Of a stretch of DNA of 64,000 nucleotides, positions 33,327 to 42,987 are shown one piece after another (the stretch's first letter is position 1; each line of letters starts with the position of its first letter). The notes beneath the pieces are model-generated. The model was not told the origin of the DNA, made no database searches, and saw only the letters and a list, made by a program, of their open reading frames with translations. This DNA is from Prorocentrum cordatum (Eukaryota > Sar > Dinophyceae > Prorocentrales > Prorocentraceae). The translations under genes and the position numbers were made by a program. The DNA is taken from the NCBI GenBank assembly GCA_963575745.1, contig CAUYUJ010004558.1, positions 364,291-428,290 on the forward strand, written 5' to 3'.

Positions 33327-34943
33327 GCGGGCTACGGCGCTCCAGGAAGGGGCCTCGTCGTCCCCGAGGGGCCGCAGAGGGTCGAGCCCTCGCCCTCGGT
33401 GGGGTCAGCGCGAGGGGGGCGGCCTCCCAAACAGTCGACGGCATGACTTGTTCCAATCCGCGCCCCCCCCTGGCCTCCCGGTCCTTTCCCCCTGGGTCCG
33501 TTTTTGGGCCGGAGCCGCTGTGGATGGCCCAGGAGCACCTCAATCCAAGCGCTCGGAGTGAAAGAACACATCGTCTCTGGGCCTCCCAGGGGGGCCCTCA
33601 GAGAGAGCAGGGGCCTCTCTCGGAAGGGCCTGCGGCGGGGGCCTCGCAGAGGGCGCCTCGTAGCGGCCCCGCCCTCTTTCGGAGGGCCGCCCCACCCCCT
33701 CTCGGCGCCACGCGGGGCCGCCAGGAGAGGGCGCCGATCGGGAGGCCCCAGCGGAGGCCGAGCGCGGGGCCCGTCGGAGGCGGCCCCTCGAGGGATGCGA
33801 CCGCCGAGGGCCGCATGGGGGCCCCGCGACGGCGCTTGCCGTGGTTCGCGCCGGGCCCCCACAGAGTGCCGGAAAGGTGCCGCCCGCGAGCCGCGCCCGC
33901 GCGCCGGGCCGTGCGCCCGCGTGACGTGCCGTGCTGGCCGCATGTTCTGCGCCCCCTCTCCGCAGGCGGGGCACGGCGAGAGAGCGAGGATGCCACCGCG
34001 CACCGACGCGCCTCGCGCGGAGCGCCCAGCTCTCGATGGCGTCCGACGGCCCCCCCCCAGAGGTCGCGAGGTCCCCGCGCGGGGGTCTCTCCAGAGGCCG
34101 CCAGAGGTCGCCGCGGGGGGCCTCGGGAACGAGGCCTCATATCCGGGGGCGTCTGCAGAGCTTCTTCTCGGAGGCTCGCCACAGAGGAGGGCAGGGCAGG
34201 CAGGCCGTGCGGGAGGGCAAAATAGAGGCCACGATGAGGAGGCTGGTGGCCCAGAGCCCCGACCTCGTGATCCTTTCGCAACGTGGACCCCCAGAGGTCT
34301 GGACTCCTTCCCGGGGCGCAGAGTTTCATCCCGAGTCGTTGTTTGAGGGTCTCCGGGCCTGGTGAGGGCCCCTCCTGGGTAGAAAAAAGCCAAAAACCGC
34401 CCGTCGTGATATTTGACGACGTTTGTCACGGCGCTGCCCCTACCTTCGGCAGATCGCACACCTTTTGGTACACTGGCCCCAGATGCCCGAGGCCGCCTGC
34501 GCACTCCTCGCGGCTAAGATCCTACGCTTGAGGCCTCCCCCCGTTTTCCTCCTCCGCGGCCGCTCTCGTCTTCCCCCTGTCGTGTGCGTATGTGCCCGTA
34601 GCCCCTGCGCGGCCCGCCAGCTTCCCGAACGCGTTGTGCGCTCGCCCTCGCCGCTGATCAAACATGTGCTTGACGACGCGAGGAGGTCTGGGGCAGGGTG
34701 CCCCACGGTTTGGTGGCAACTCACTGGAGCCTTACAAGTCCTCGAAAATCCGCTCGTTCTTGGAATGCACTAGCGTGTGCTAGCTTCTGGCAATCCATGG
34801 GAAGGCGCCAATGTTGCGTCGATTTGCGTCAATTCGCATCGATGCAGCATCCGCTAGCGTCGACGAGCGTCGATTCGCAAGAGCTAGCAAGACGGTGCGG
34901 GGAGGCTCCCAGGAGTTGCCGCGGAACCACGGGGGCCCGCCAG
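33327..34943 (+). other. Intron 7 of the kinesin gene
   Basis: About 1.6 kb, GC...AG. Very GC-rich up to 34250, so several frames are open by chance. An R2 element, inverted, covers about 34285-34440, and 34800-34880 has GCGTCGATT words also seen at 48605-48730. No exon-like block in the kinesin frame. Confidence 0.7.
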
Positions 34944-35108
34944 GTGGAGGCCATGAAGGAGGAGGCGCAGGGCCAGTTGGAGCATGCGGCGGCCGCGCCG
35001 CCGCGCCCGCCGAGGGGCGCCGAGGAGGAGGGCGGCGCGCCTCGGGGGGAGGACGACGGGGGCGGCGAGCTCGCCGCCGAGCGGCGGCAGCGGGCCGAGC
35101 AGGTGCAG
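34944..35108 (+). CDS. Kinesin exon 8 (coiled coil)
   Basis: Starts VEAMKEEAQGQLEHAAA, continues with a Pro/Gly/Glu-rich hinge and ends ELAAERRQRAEQVQ, charged and heptad-like. The acceptor CGCCAG|GTG follows a weak pyrimidine tract. The donor is set at CAG|GCGCTG (GC, 35109); CAG|GTGCAG (35103) or ACC|GTCGGG (35118) would also keep phase 0. Coding identity rests on frame, composition and position between exons 7 and 9, not on a domain. Confidence 0.7.
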
Positions 35109-35537
35109 GCGCTGACCGTCGGGGCCGCGGGCCCCGGGCAGCAGACGATCGTGTCGAGGAGCCGCGAGGTTCGGCTGCGCGTCAGTCGCGCGCGGGAGAC
35201 ATATCCTGATCCACGGCCTCGCGGGCTGGGCCCTTGGGCCGCCCCGTGGGTACGAGGCATATTGTTCGCGGATGCCTTGCGCGAGACGCACCCATGCGAC
35301 CAAGAATCCCCGATTCTCGCCCCAGAATATAGAACGCGAGGGCACGGAAATGGATACGTCCGCCGCTCGTAAGAGTTACCCTTCGCCAGAGTGGCCGTTG
35401 GTGCGGGCCCACATGGACCATCCCAGCGCTGTCTCGAAGCGGCCTGCGCGCTCGGATTCGGCACCCCCGCTGCCCCCGAAAGTCGCGCACAAAAGGGCAC
35501 GCTTGCGCATGTGGTCCCTCCTGCGTGCAGCCGGGAG

Positions 35538-35594
35538 GTGGACGCCGTCGTGACGGCGTTGCACCGCAACAACGACGCCCTGCGGAAGCAGAAG
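35538..35594 (+). CDS. Kinesin exon 9 (57-nt coiled-coil exon)
   Basis: VDAVVTALHRNNDALRKQK, 19 codons, amphipathic. The acceptor is CGGGAG|GTG and the donor CAGAAG|GCCCCA (GC), both matching the gene's splice pattern and both in phase 0. Confidence 0.66.
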
Positions 35595-35956
35595 GCCCCA
35601 GCTACCCTTCACGTGCTTCACACGAGTCCAGGGAGGGCACACGGCGCCCCGCTCCTCCTTGTCCTCATATACTCTTCCGCCTCCCTTCCTCCGCTGGAGG
35701 AGGCAGGGGCCCTCACGATGTCCCCACCGCGCCAGGTCTGAGCACAGACCCCCGACGCCGTGCCTTCTTGTTCACAGCTTGGGCCCCCACTACAGAGGTC
35801 TGGACCCCTTACTGGGGACCCGCTTCTCAGTCCGATGCGTTTTGCTGACGGCCCTGGGGATTGGCGAGAGGCTCCAGAGGCCGACAATGTTGAAAAGCCT
35901 TCCGCCGTGACTTTTCTTTTGCGACGCGAGGGGCGTCTGGGAGGGGGCCTCTTCAG

Positions 35957-35992
35957 GCCACCGTCCTGGACGAGATCAAGCGGATGTACGAG
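35957..35992 (+). CDS. Kinesin exon 10 (36-nt microexon)
   Basis: ATVLDEIKRMYE, 12 codons. The acceptor CTTCAG|GCC has a pyrimidine run before it, and the donor TACGAG|GCTCGG is GC. Phase 0 at both ends, so the protein frame is unchanged with or without it. Helical, charged sequence fits the coiled coil. Support is limited because the exon is so short. Confidence 0.5.
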
Positions 35993-36004
35993 GCTCGGGT
36001 CGGA

Positions 36005-36160
36005 CGAAATGATGGAAATTGGGAGGGAGGTGGGTACGAAATCTGCTGCGTACAGCTGGTTTCGGCCCAGCCGCCTGGAACTTTCCTCTACACATTTGGC
36101 GCCTCGGGGCGCCTCGCAGTGCCAGGAAAACCAGCTGGTTGAGCTGATTCACTAACCCAC
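36005..36160. repeat. Decayed foldback sequence with CAGCTGGTT ends
   Basis: ACAGCTGGTTTCGGCCCAGC at the left and ACCAGCTGGTTGAGC at the right, with the palindrome GGCGCCTCGGGGCGCC inside. Words resemble the flanks of the family G copy at 52920-53215. Confidence 0.45.
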
Positions 36161-36386
36161 CCCACTTTTGCATCGTATACAAAACATGCCGGCTATAGAC
36201 TCTTGAACGCTTACGCCTTACGCCATCGAATGTGGCACGACAGCGACCAGCACTTTATACAGCACGCTTGGCGATGACCGTGCACATCCCGTGAAGGTGC
36301 CGTTCTCCATTGCGAATTCGGCACGATTCAACTTCCAGTGGCCTTCGCAGAGGGCCTGCGTGCTAGGGGCGCGCCCGCCTCCCTTG

Positions 36387-36533
36387 CCTCCAGCGGCCGT
36401 TCGGGAGGATCCGGGCACCCCCAGAACGCCGTCGACGAGGCGCAGTTGCTGGAAAGCATCCCGAGGCAGCGAAACTTCCAGGAACTAGCGAAAATCGTCA
36501 CCAACCTGCCGCCGTGAACTTTATCACGACGCG
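36387..36533 (+). repeat. Inverted repeat arm, left of exon 11
   Basis: About 147 bp, matching the reverse complement of 36896-37042 along its whole length (for example CCTCCAGCGGCCGTTCGGGA versus TCCCGAACGGCCGCTGGAGG). The two arms enclose exon 11 and its splice sites. Confidence 0.85.
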
Positions 36534-36554
36534 ATGGACAACGCCGGGATTGCA

Positions 36555-36655
36555 AACAACAACAACAACAACAACAGCAGCAGCAGCAGTAGCAGCAACA
36601 ACAACAACAACAGCAGCAGCAGCAACAACAACAACAAACAAACAAACCAAAACAA
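36555..36655. repeat. (AAC)n / (CAG)n microsatellite
   Basis: AAC and AGC triplets, ending about 40 nt before exon 11. Confidence 0.95.
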
Positions 36656-36692
36656 AAACTCGACGAACTGGGCTTGTCGTCCGCCCCGCGAG

Positions 36693-36836
36693 GCCGTGAC
36701 GGACGCCACGAAGCGCGCGGGGAGGGCGGCCTTCGAGCTCAAGCCGGGCGGCGGCGGCCTCGCCGCGGCCGCCGAGGCGCTGTGCGCAGGGGCGCCCGGG
36801 CAGGGCCAGGGCTCGGCCTGGGCGCCTGCGCTCGAG
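36693..36836 (+). CDS. Kinesin exon 11
   Basis: AVTDATKRAGRAAFELKPGG, then Gly/Ala-rich residues, then SAWAPALE, 48 codons, phase 0 throughout. The acceptor is CGCGAG|GCC. The donor is placed at CTCGAG|GAGCTGCGCGGC (GA). The bases following the donor, GAGCTGCGCGGC, are the same as the first 12 bases of exon 12. Amphipathic at its start, consistent with stalk sequence. No domain recognised. Confidence 0.65.
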
Positions 36837-36895
36837 GAGCTGCGCGGCAGATGCGGCGGCGGCGGCGGCCCAGAGATTCCCCCCAGACCCCTTCG

Positions 36896-37042
36896 AGTCG
36901 TCATATAAAAATCACGGCGGAAGGTGTTTCGCAATTTTCGTCGGTTCCTGAAGGTTTCCCTACCTCGGGATGCGTTCCAGCAGCTGCGCCTCGCCGAGGG
37001 CGCTCTGGGGATGCCCGGATCATCCCGAACGGCCGCTGGAGG
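36896..37042 (-). repeat. Inverted repeat arm, right of exon 11
   Basis: Reverse-complement partner of 36387-36533, with scattered mismatches. Confidence 0.85.
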
Positions 37043-37117
37043 CCCGAGTTATGGCCCGAAAACCAAAGTTCCCCGCAGCGTGAGAAAAAAAAGGCGCCCG
37101 TTATTTGACCGTGTTCG

Positions 37118-37190
37118 GTCTCCAGGGGCCCTCGCTTGGGCCCCAGGGCCGTCAGCAAGACGATTCGGGGCGAAATATCGGTCCCGGATT
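37118..37190 (+). mobile_element. Dispersed short element R2, partial
   Basis: GGGGCCCTCGCTTGGGCCCC, AGGGCCGTCAGCAAGACG and ATTCGGGGCGAAATATCGG match other R2 copies. Confidence 0.6.
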
Positions 37191-37198
37191 TTGGGGTA

Positions 37199-37200
37199 CG

Positions 37201-37289
<89 letters not shown>

Positions 37290-37334
37290 CGCCGCCGCCG
37301 CCGTCGCCGCCGCCGCCGACTCCGCCGACTCCGC

Positions 37335-37405
<71 letters not shown>

Positions 37406-37406
37406 T

Positions 37407-37441
<35 letters not shown>

Positions 37442-37500
37442 GCGAAGACGACGGCCGCGGCGGCGACGACGACGACAGCGGCAACGACGGCGTCGGCGGC
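37199..37500. repeat. (GGC)n-(GAC)n compound microsatellite
   Basis: Pure GGC, then GAC, GCC, GAC and GGC blocks, about 300 bp, in intron 11. Confidence 0.96.
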
Positions 37501-37734
37501 CCAGAGATCCTCCCAGAACCCCTTGCGTCGTGCCCACATCTCCGACGATGTGATGTGTTTTTTTGTCCATCCGGACAATTGTCTTCGATATCGCGGTCTG
37601 GTATCGAACCGAGGCACCACCCAAAGTGGACCCAGGGCGCAAAACTACCCCTGGGTAAGGGGTCGGATGCTTTGGGCCCGGGGATTGGAAAAACAGATCG
37701 GGGGATGCCAGAGTGAGAAAAGCACGGCGGGAGG

Positions 37735-37856
37735 GTTTGGGCCATGTTCGGCTTCCGGGGGCCCTCGCCGGGCCCTGGGGCCGTCAGCAAAAAGATTCGG
37801 GGCGAGGGATCGGGCCCCGGGAAGGGGTCCAGAAAGAAATCACGACGTCGGGTGTC
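37735..37856 (+). mobile_element. Dispersed short element R2
   Basis: CGGCTTCCGGGGGCCCTCGC, GGCCGTCAGCAAAAAGATTC and terminal ACGACGTCGGGTGTCTGGGG. Confidence 0.65.
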
Positions 37857-37869
37857 TGGGGCTCGCACC

Positions 37870-38044
37870 CCTAAGATCGCGGCGTCGCGCATTTTTGTCG
37901 CACCGGTCGTTTTCGTCTGGGCTCCAGCCCCCGGGGCCCTCGCCGAATGATCCCGCTCGAGAGATGCCGCATACAAACCAGGTCTAGGGCCCAGACCCGT
38001 GGTTTCTTAAGGTGTTGTTGTTTTTCGCGACGTCGGATCTCAGG
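37870..38044 (+). mobile_element. Short TIR element R1, next to exon 12
   Basis: CCTAAGATCGCGGCGTCGCG at the left and TTTCGCGACGTCGGATCTCA at the right are inverted. It ends 38 nt before the first base of exon 12. Confidence 0.7.
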
Positions 38045-38082
38045 GCCAGAAGTGGCGGTGGCGACGGCGGCGGAGATGCAAG

Positions 38083-38135
38083 GAGCTGCGCGGCCAGATG
38101 CAGTCGCTGGTGCGCCTCGCGCACACGCGCGGCCA

Positions 38136-38136
<1 letters not shown>
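38083..38136 (+). CDS. Kinesin exon 12 (54-nt coiled-coil exon)
   Basis: ELRGQMQSLVRLAHTRGQ, 18 codons, phase 0. The acceptor is GCAAG|GAG and the donor GGCCAG|GCGACG (GC). The intron after it starts straight away with (GAC)n, so the donor's downstream bases are microsatellite sequence. Confidence 0.66.
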
Positions 38137-38186
<50 letters not shown>

Positions 38187-38187
38187 A
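38137..38187. repeat. (GAC)n microsatellite at the start of intron 12
   Basis: GCGACGACG... pure triplets to 38187. This is the donor side of the intron. Confidence 0.93.
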
Positions 38188-38729
38188 ACAATAGGATCCA
38201 ATATTCAGTTTTAGGGATATGTTCACACTTGTTGGGCCTCCAGTAGGCTTCTGGTCGCCACCAGGCCGCCAAAAATACAAAGCCAGGAACAGAAGCCGGT
38301 CCCAGGAAAGGGGTCGAGGCCTCTGGGAACTAACGTCTGAAAAAATCGGCACGACATTGCAGGGCTCGTGCCCTCGTACCTCGTTGCTTTTTTTCCTTCG
38401 GGGTGTGGCCATTGTCGCCACTGCTAGACGCAGGTCGCAAAAAAAGATGCCAGGATGGACCCCAAACGGGGGGGTCCCCAAGACAGGTTTTGGTCGGACT
38501 TGGGGCGAAGTCTTTCTGTTGGGCGACGTGGAGAACACGCTCTTCTGAGAGTCCCGGGGGAGCTTCCCAGGTGTCCCTTGGATGCGTCTGGGCGCCCATG
38601 TGCGGACCCTGCGGGCACCGTGCAAGGGCCCGGCCTACTGGGTCTCCTGCACAGTTCGGAGGGCCTGCCTCAGAACTTCCCACGTGCATGAACCGATGGT
38701 TTGGACCACGTTTTGCGACTCCGTCCCAG

Positions 38730-39695
38730 GCGGACGCGGACCGAGAGTTTGCGGATAAGCTGCGCACCCTCGAGGGCGAGAACAGCGCGCTGCGCCAGGC
38801 GCTGCGTGCGAGCGAGGGCCCCGCGGCCGAAGATGGCCCGGCGGGGGGTGGCGGCGACCAGGGGAAGCCAGACTTGCAGGCAGCGGCCTCCTCGGGCTCG
38901 GAGGAGGTGGCGCTGCGACAGCTGAGGGAGGAGAATTCCCAGCTGCGCAGCAGTGTCCAGTTCCTCGCGGGCGAGCGCAAGCGGCTCAAGGCCGAGGCGA
39001 AAAAACTGCAGCAGGCACTCGAGGCTGGCAGACAGGCAATTCTGGCAGGAGGCTCTGGCGCAACAGGCTCAGAGGCACGTGGCCAGACACGCAGGCCCTC
39101 CGACGATGCCAGCGCCTCGAAGCTGCCGCCGTGCACCGATCAGAAACTCGGCGTGGCCGCGGGCGCCAGCGGCCAAGACGTCGTCGCCCAGCTGGTGGAC
39201 ATGGAGGAGCCCGAGGTCGAGAAGTCGGCCGAGTGGAGCGACTCCTGGGGCGAGGCTGACAGGCCAGAGCCACCTCTGCAGCCCGCAGCTCCGCTCGAGG
39301 CGGAGCCGCCCGAGCAGAGGAAGGAATCCCGAGGCACGGACCCCGAGCAGCAGGAAGCGGAGGTGCTGTCGCTGTCGGGCACGTTGGGCGACTTCGAGCC
39401 CATCGTGGAGAACCTGCGGTGCGCGGCTCCGGCGGGCGCAGCCGCTGGCGACGGGCTCGGCCTAAGACCCTCAGCGAGCAGCAGTGGCCTCGGCGATTTC
39501 GAGCCGATCGTCGAGAAGAACGTGCCGCCCACTCCGCCGGCGCCGGTGCGGAGGCCACCCTCGCCATCGCGTAGCCATGGTGCGACGGCTGGGCTGTCGC
39601 CAGCGCGCTACCGGCCAGTGGGCGGCGTGGCCGAGCGCCCGGTGAGGGCTGGGGACGCGGTAACGTGGCGTGGGCAGCAGTGCAGGGTGGTCAAG
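38730..39695 (+). CDS. Kinesin exon 13 (coiled coil and acidic tail)
   Basis: About 322 codons. First a clear coiled coil: ADADREFADKLRTLEGENSA, LRQALRASEG, then EEVALRQLREENSQLRSSVQ and ERKRLKAEAKKLQQALEAGR. Next a Ser/Pro/Glu-rich acidic tail with VVAQLVDMEEPEVEKSAEWS and two copies of LGDFEPIVE (39384-39410 and 39489-39515). Last, VRAGDAVTWRGQQCRVVKV, which resembles the start of a small SH3 or KOW/Tudor-type barrel. The acceptor is GTCCCAG|GCG. The end is set at GTCAAG|GTTCGG (GT donor). The frame also runs to a TAG at 39947, but 39700-39865 is an imperfect tandem duplication, so a further exon downstream is more likely. Confidence 0.75.
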
Positions 39696-39702
39696 GTTCG
39701 GC

Positions 39703-39866
39703 GGCGAAATCCGAACTCACCCTCGCCGAGAACGATTCAGGCAACGCGATGGGCGGCTGGGGTAAGTTTCGGAATTCGCCGAACACGCGGCGAAATCCGA
39801 CCCCCCCCCCCGACTCCCATCGATTCAGGAAAATCGATGATCGGTTGGGGTAGGGTTCGGATGCCG
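39703..39866 (+). repeat. Imperfect tandem duplication, about 80 bp
   Basis: CGGCGAAATCCGA, then (C)GATTCAGG, then GG(C/T)TGGGGTA(A/G)G.TTCGGA occur twice (starts near 39703 and 39790). The copies differ in length, so the frame is not conserved between them. Confidence 0.75.
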
Positions 39867-40495
39867 CCACCTAAAGGCAATGCCAGAGGACCGTACAGGG
39901 AGGCGCAAACTTCGAGTTTCTTGGCCGACTCGGCGTCCAGCGAGTAGGAGCCGCTCGAGCCACCGGGCCTCGTTCTGCCGCCCGGGGCCTCTTGGTGAGA
40001 CCGTGAGGGTCCCCACGCTTTCCAGGGCCACTGAAAATGGACTGCCGCCCAGAGACCCAAGGAGGTGCAGGAGTTTGCGATCTCGGCGTCCAGGGTGCTG
40101 GACGTCCGCTCTCCAACTTGGGCTGTGGGATCCCATGGCACGGCAGACCCATCCGCCAGACCCGCAGCACCCAAGCCAGGGGCTGGGGATGTTGCAGCTG
40201 ACTCCCTGGAGCGCAGCTGTGTTCTGGAGCTCGGAGCCCTTTACTCTCGTCGTGCCAGTCGGTCGTCGCCCCTCCCCCTGGGGCCCATGGCCCGAGCCTT
40301 CGCCCCGGCCGCCCCGTCGCTCCCCCCCGGGCCCTGGGGCCACTCCTCTTCGTGGTGGGCGCCGTCCGCCCCCCCCCCGACTTCCCCAGGGTTCGGCCCC
40401 CGGCCCTCGCCCTGTGGCCCCCCGTCGCTGCCGGATATCGTGCACAGGAGCCGGGGCACGCGTGCCATTCGCGTGAAGCCCCTTTATGACGGGAG
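39866..40495. other. GC-rich stretch after the last placed exon
   Basis: Open on plus from 40065 (EVQEFAISASRVLDVRSPTW and on), in phase 0 after AG|G at 40065. It might be a further kinesin exon, but nothing specific supports it. Confidence 0.35.
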
Positions 40496-40507
40496 GTCTT
40501 TCCCCAG

Positions 40508-40640
40508 TTTCGGCCTCTGGGGACCTTTACCAGGCCTCGGGGCTGTCAGAAAACGATTCGGGATGAAAGTCCGGTCCCAGGAAATATGTCGAACCCTCTG
40601 GGGGTCGACGTTACGAAGAAGTCATGACGTCGGGGGTCTG
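40508..40640 (+). mobile_element. Dispersed short element R2
   Basis: CGGCCTCTGGGGACC, GGGGCTGTCAGAAAACGATT, AAAGTCCGGTCCCAGG and terminal CATGACGTCGGGGGTCTGGG. Confidence 0.7.
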
Positions 40641-41104
40641 GGGTGCGTGGACGACGTGTGGTCGTGCACCTCGACGGGTGAAGTTACCTCCCCGACGACC
40701 GTGAAAGCGAAAGGGGCGGCCCCCCAGCATTGCATCATGCGCGAGTGCGGTTGCGCGCGCCAGCTGGACCCCACCAGGGAAATGGCACAGCTGCTGTCTT
40801 CGCATCGGCCCAGCGGTTCTTCGGCGGCCTCGCCCAGTCTGGCCCAGCTTCCTAGGCCCCTGCACAAGAAATGCCCGCGGGGCAGCACGCGCGAGAGGCC
40901 CGCCCAGTGTTTGGTGCAAGGTGTTCATCGAAAGGAGGCAGACCCTTCTCGGGATGCAGCCACGGCGCTGAGAGAAGGGCCTATTCGGAGGAGGGGCGGT
41001 GGGTTTCGGGCCCGCTCCTCGGATCTGGGCCAGGAAGCCCTCTCGTGGCCCGGGCGCTCGCCGTGGCCAGAAAAGCCCCATTCGGCCCTCATGCGGCGCC
41101 CTCG

Positions 41105-41280
41105 ATCCCAGACCCCCGACGTCATGATGTGTTCATTGCGTCGATCCCCCGAGGTTTTCCGGTTCTTCGTGCCAAGTTGGTTTTTTGACGGTCCCGAGGC
41201 CCGGTAAGGGCCCCCAGAGGCCGACCATCGCGAAAAATGTCCCATTATGATTTTGTCATGACTCGAGGGGGTCTGGGATG
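41105..41280 (-). mobile_element. Dispersed short element R2, inverted
   Basis: Starts CCCAGACCCCCGACGTCATG and contains TTTTTTGACGGTCCCGAGGC, the reverse complement of the R2 middle. Both ends carry a GGGTCTGGG-type word, suggesting terminal inverted repeats. Confidence 0.6.
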
Positions 41281-41367
41281 GCAGCACGATGGTTGCATCC
41301 GCGTTTTGATCACATCTTTGGCTGCAGCCACTGCGCATCGCGCGTGAGAGGTTGGGTAGCGGGAGGA

Positions 41368-41799
41368 GGAGGAGGAGGAGGAGGAGGAGGAGGAGGAGGA
41401 GGAGGAGGAGGAGGAGGAGGAGGAGGAGGAGGGGGAGGGGGAGGAGAGGGGGAGGGGAGGGGGAGGGAGTGGTGGTGAAGCGGGGAGGGAGGAGGAGGGG
41501 AGGAGGAGGAGGAGGAGGAGGAGGAGGAGGAGGGGAGGAGGAGGAGGAGGCGGGAGTAGGAGGAGGAGGAGGAGGAGGAGGAGGGAGGAGGAGGAGGGTG
41601 GGGGGGAAGAGGAGGAGGAGGAGGAGGATGAGGAGAAGGAGGAAGAGGAGGAGGAGGAGGAGGAGGAGGAGGAGGAGGAGGAGGAGGAGGGGGAGGGGGA
41701 GGCGGAGGGGGAGGGGGAGGGGGGGGGAGGGGGAGGAGAGGAGGAGGAGGAGGAGGAGGAGGAGGAGGAGGAGGAGGAGGAGGGGAGGAGGAGGAGGAG

Positions 41800-41847
<48 letters not shown>

Positions 41848-42000
41848 GAGGAGGAGGAGGAGGAGGAGGAGGAGGAGGAGGAGGAGGAGGAGGAGGAGGG
41901 GGGGGAGGGGCAGGAGGGGCAGGAGGAGGAGGAGGTGGAGGAGGAGGAGGAGGAGGAGGAGGAGGAAGAGGAAGAGGAAGAGGAAGAGGAGAAGGAGGTC
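41368..42000. repeat. Long purine tract, (GGA)n
   Basis: About 630 bp of G and A on plus with only a few pyrimidines, including a pure (GACGAG) block at 41800-41845. The large Pro-, Ser-, Leu- or Gly-, Arg-rich frames are artefacts. Confidence 0.96.
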
Positions 42001-42600
42001 CTGCTGGACCTCCCCTGTGGAAAGGCGGCGGGCGCCGTGGTGTCGCGGGGGCTGCTTCGTGGCGTGCTGGGCCTATGCACCTGTCCTGGGCCAGGGAGGG
42101 GCCTGGCCAAGATCGGTGCATGCGCATATGCAGTTATGCTTCTTCTATGGATGGCGGGGCGTCCTGGGGGCCGCGCGGTGTCGTCGTGCCTCGGAGGAGG
42201 GCTGGTCGAGAGACAACGGCGGCCGTCCCTGGGGCGCCTGGCCCTTCCTGGGCCTCCTGGAAGCTTCTCGTCGCCACGGCTGGATCTGCCTTGGGAAACA
42301 TGCCAAGATAGACCCCGGGAGGGATCCGGGGCCGATATTGGGCAGATTCGGGCCGCACGAGGGAACCGCCCATGTCTCAGTTGGACATCCTCCGAGCGTC
42401 GCGGCGTCTTCAGAACAAGATTGCGGTGCCCACCCAGTTCATCATGCCCACACATGCCAGTGCTACCCCGTTGGAAGAATCGTGGAACTTATGCACACTC
42501 GAGCCCTGCCCCCAGCCTCCTTCTCGGCGGAGGCTGGCCGACTATGCAAAGAGAGCCCTGGAGCAAGATTGTTCCGTGTGATCGCTTTCTTATTCATTGT
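42000..42600. other. Unique sequence, nothing recognised
   Basis: Frames are open on plus up to 42645, with no domain, splice context or homology that I can name. Confidence 0.4.
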
Positions 42601-42604
42601 TTTG

Positions 42605-42790
42605 CCAATCGTCGCGGGCCCTCGCACCCCCCCCTCATGGAGTAGATGTTGGCTGTGTGGGGCGCCTGTTTCAGGCAGGTGGAGCCTCCCCCAAATGATT
42701 CATTGTTGCAAACAGTCGCGTTGAGCAGGGGTTCCAGAGCCAGACCCCCCCCTTCCGCCCAATGTCAAAACGCCGAATAAGAAAACGTTC
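42605..42790 (+). repeat. Dispersed repeat, copy 2 (copy 1 at 4748-4950)
   Basis: GGCGCCTGTTTCAGGCAGGT, GGAGCCTCCCCCA and CCGCCCAATGTCAAAACGCC then GAATAAG.AAACG are shared with copy 1. Confidence 0.72.
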
Positions 42791-42987
42791 ACCATGACGT
42801 CCACCATGACGTCCGAGGTCCTGAGAATTTGGGCGTCCGAGGCGTCCCAGGCGAGGCGTCCAAGCTCCAGGGGCTCACCCGCCCGGGCTCGAGCTCCCAT
42901 CCGTCGCGCCCTTGGCGTGCATTCGTCACAAGGGCCGCCCCGCCCGGGTCAGCAAATGACCACCCGGGAGCCCAGACGTCCGACGAT

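Noticed and set aside
36436-36492. A block reading NAVDEAQLLESIPRQRNFQ, in a frame that would fit between kinesin exons 10 and 11
   Set aside because: It lies inside the left arm of the inverted repeat (36387-36533), its acceptor would be AG|A, and exons 10 and 11 join without it.
39696-39947. Extension of kinesin exon 13 to the TAG at 39947
   Set aside because: The extension runs through an imperfect tandem duplication whose copies are out of frame with each other, and a good AG|GT donor precedes it. It is kept only as an alternative.
41310-42455. Open frames of 380-400 codons on minus, and similar poly-Ser/Pro/Leu frames elsewhere
   Set aside because: They read through (CTC)n. The same tract is open in several frames, as expected for a triplet repeat without stops.
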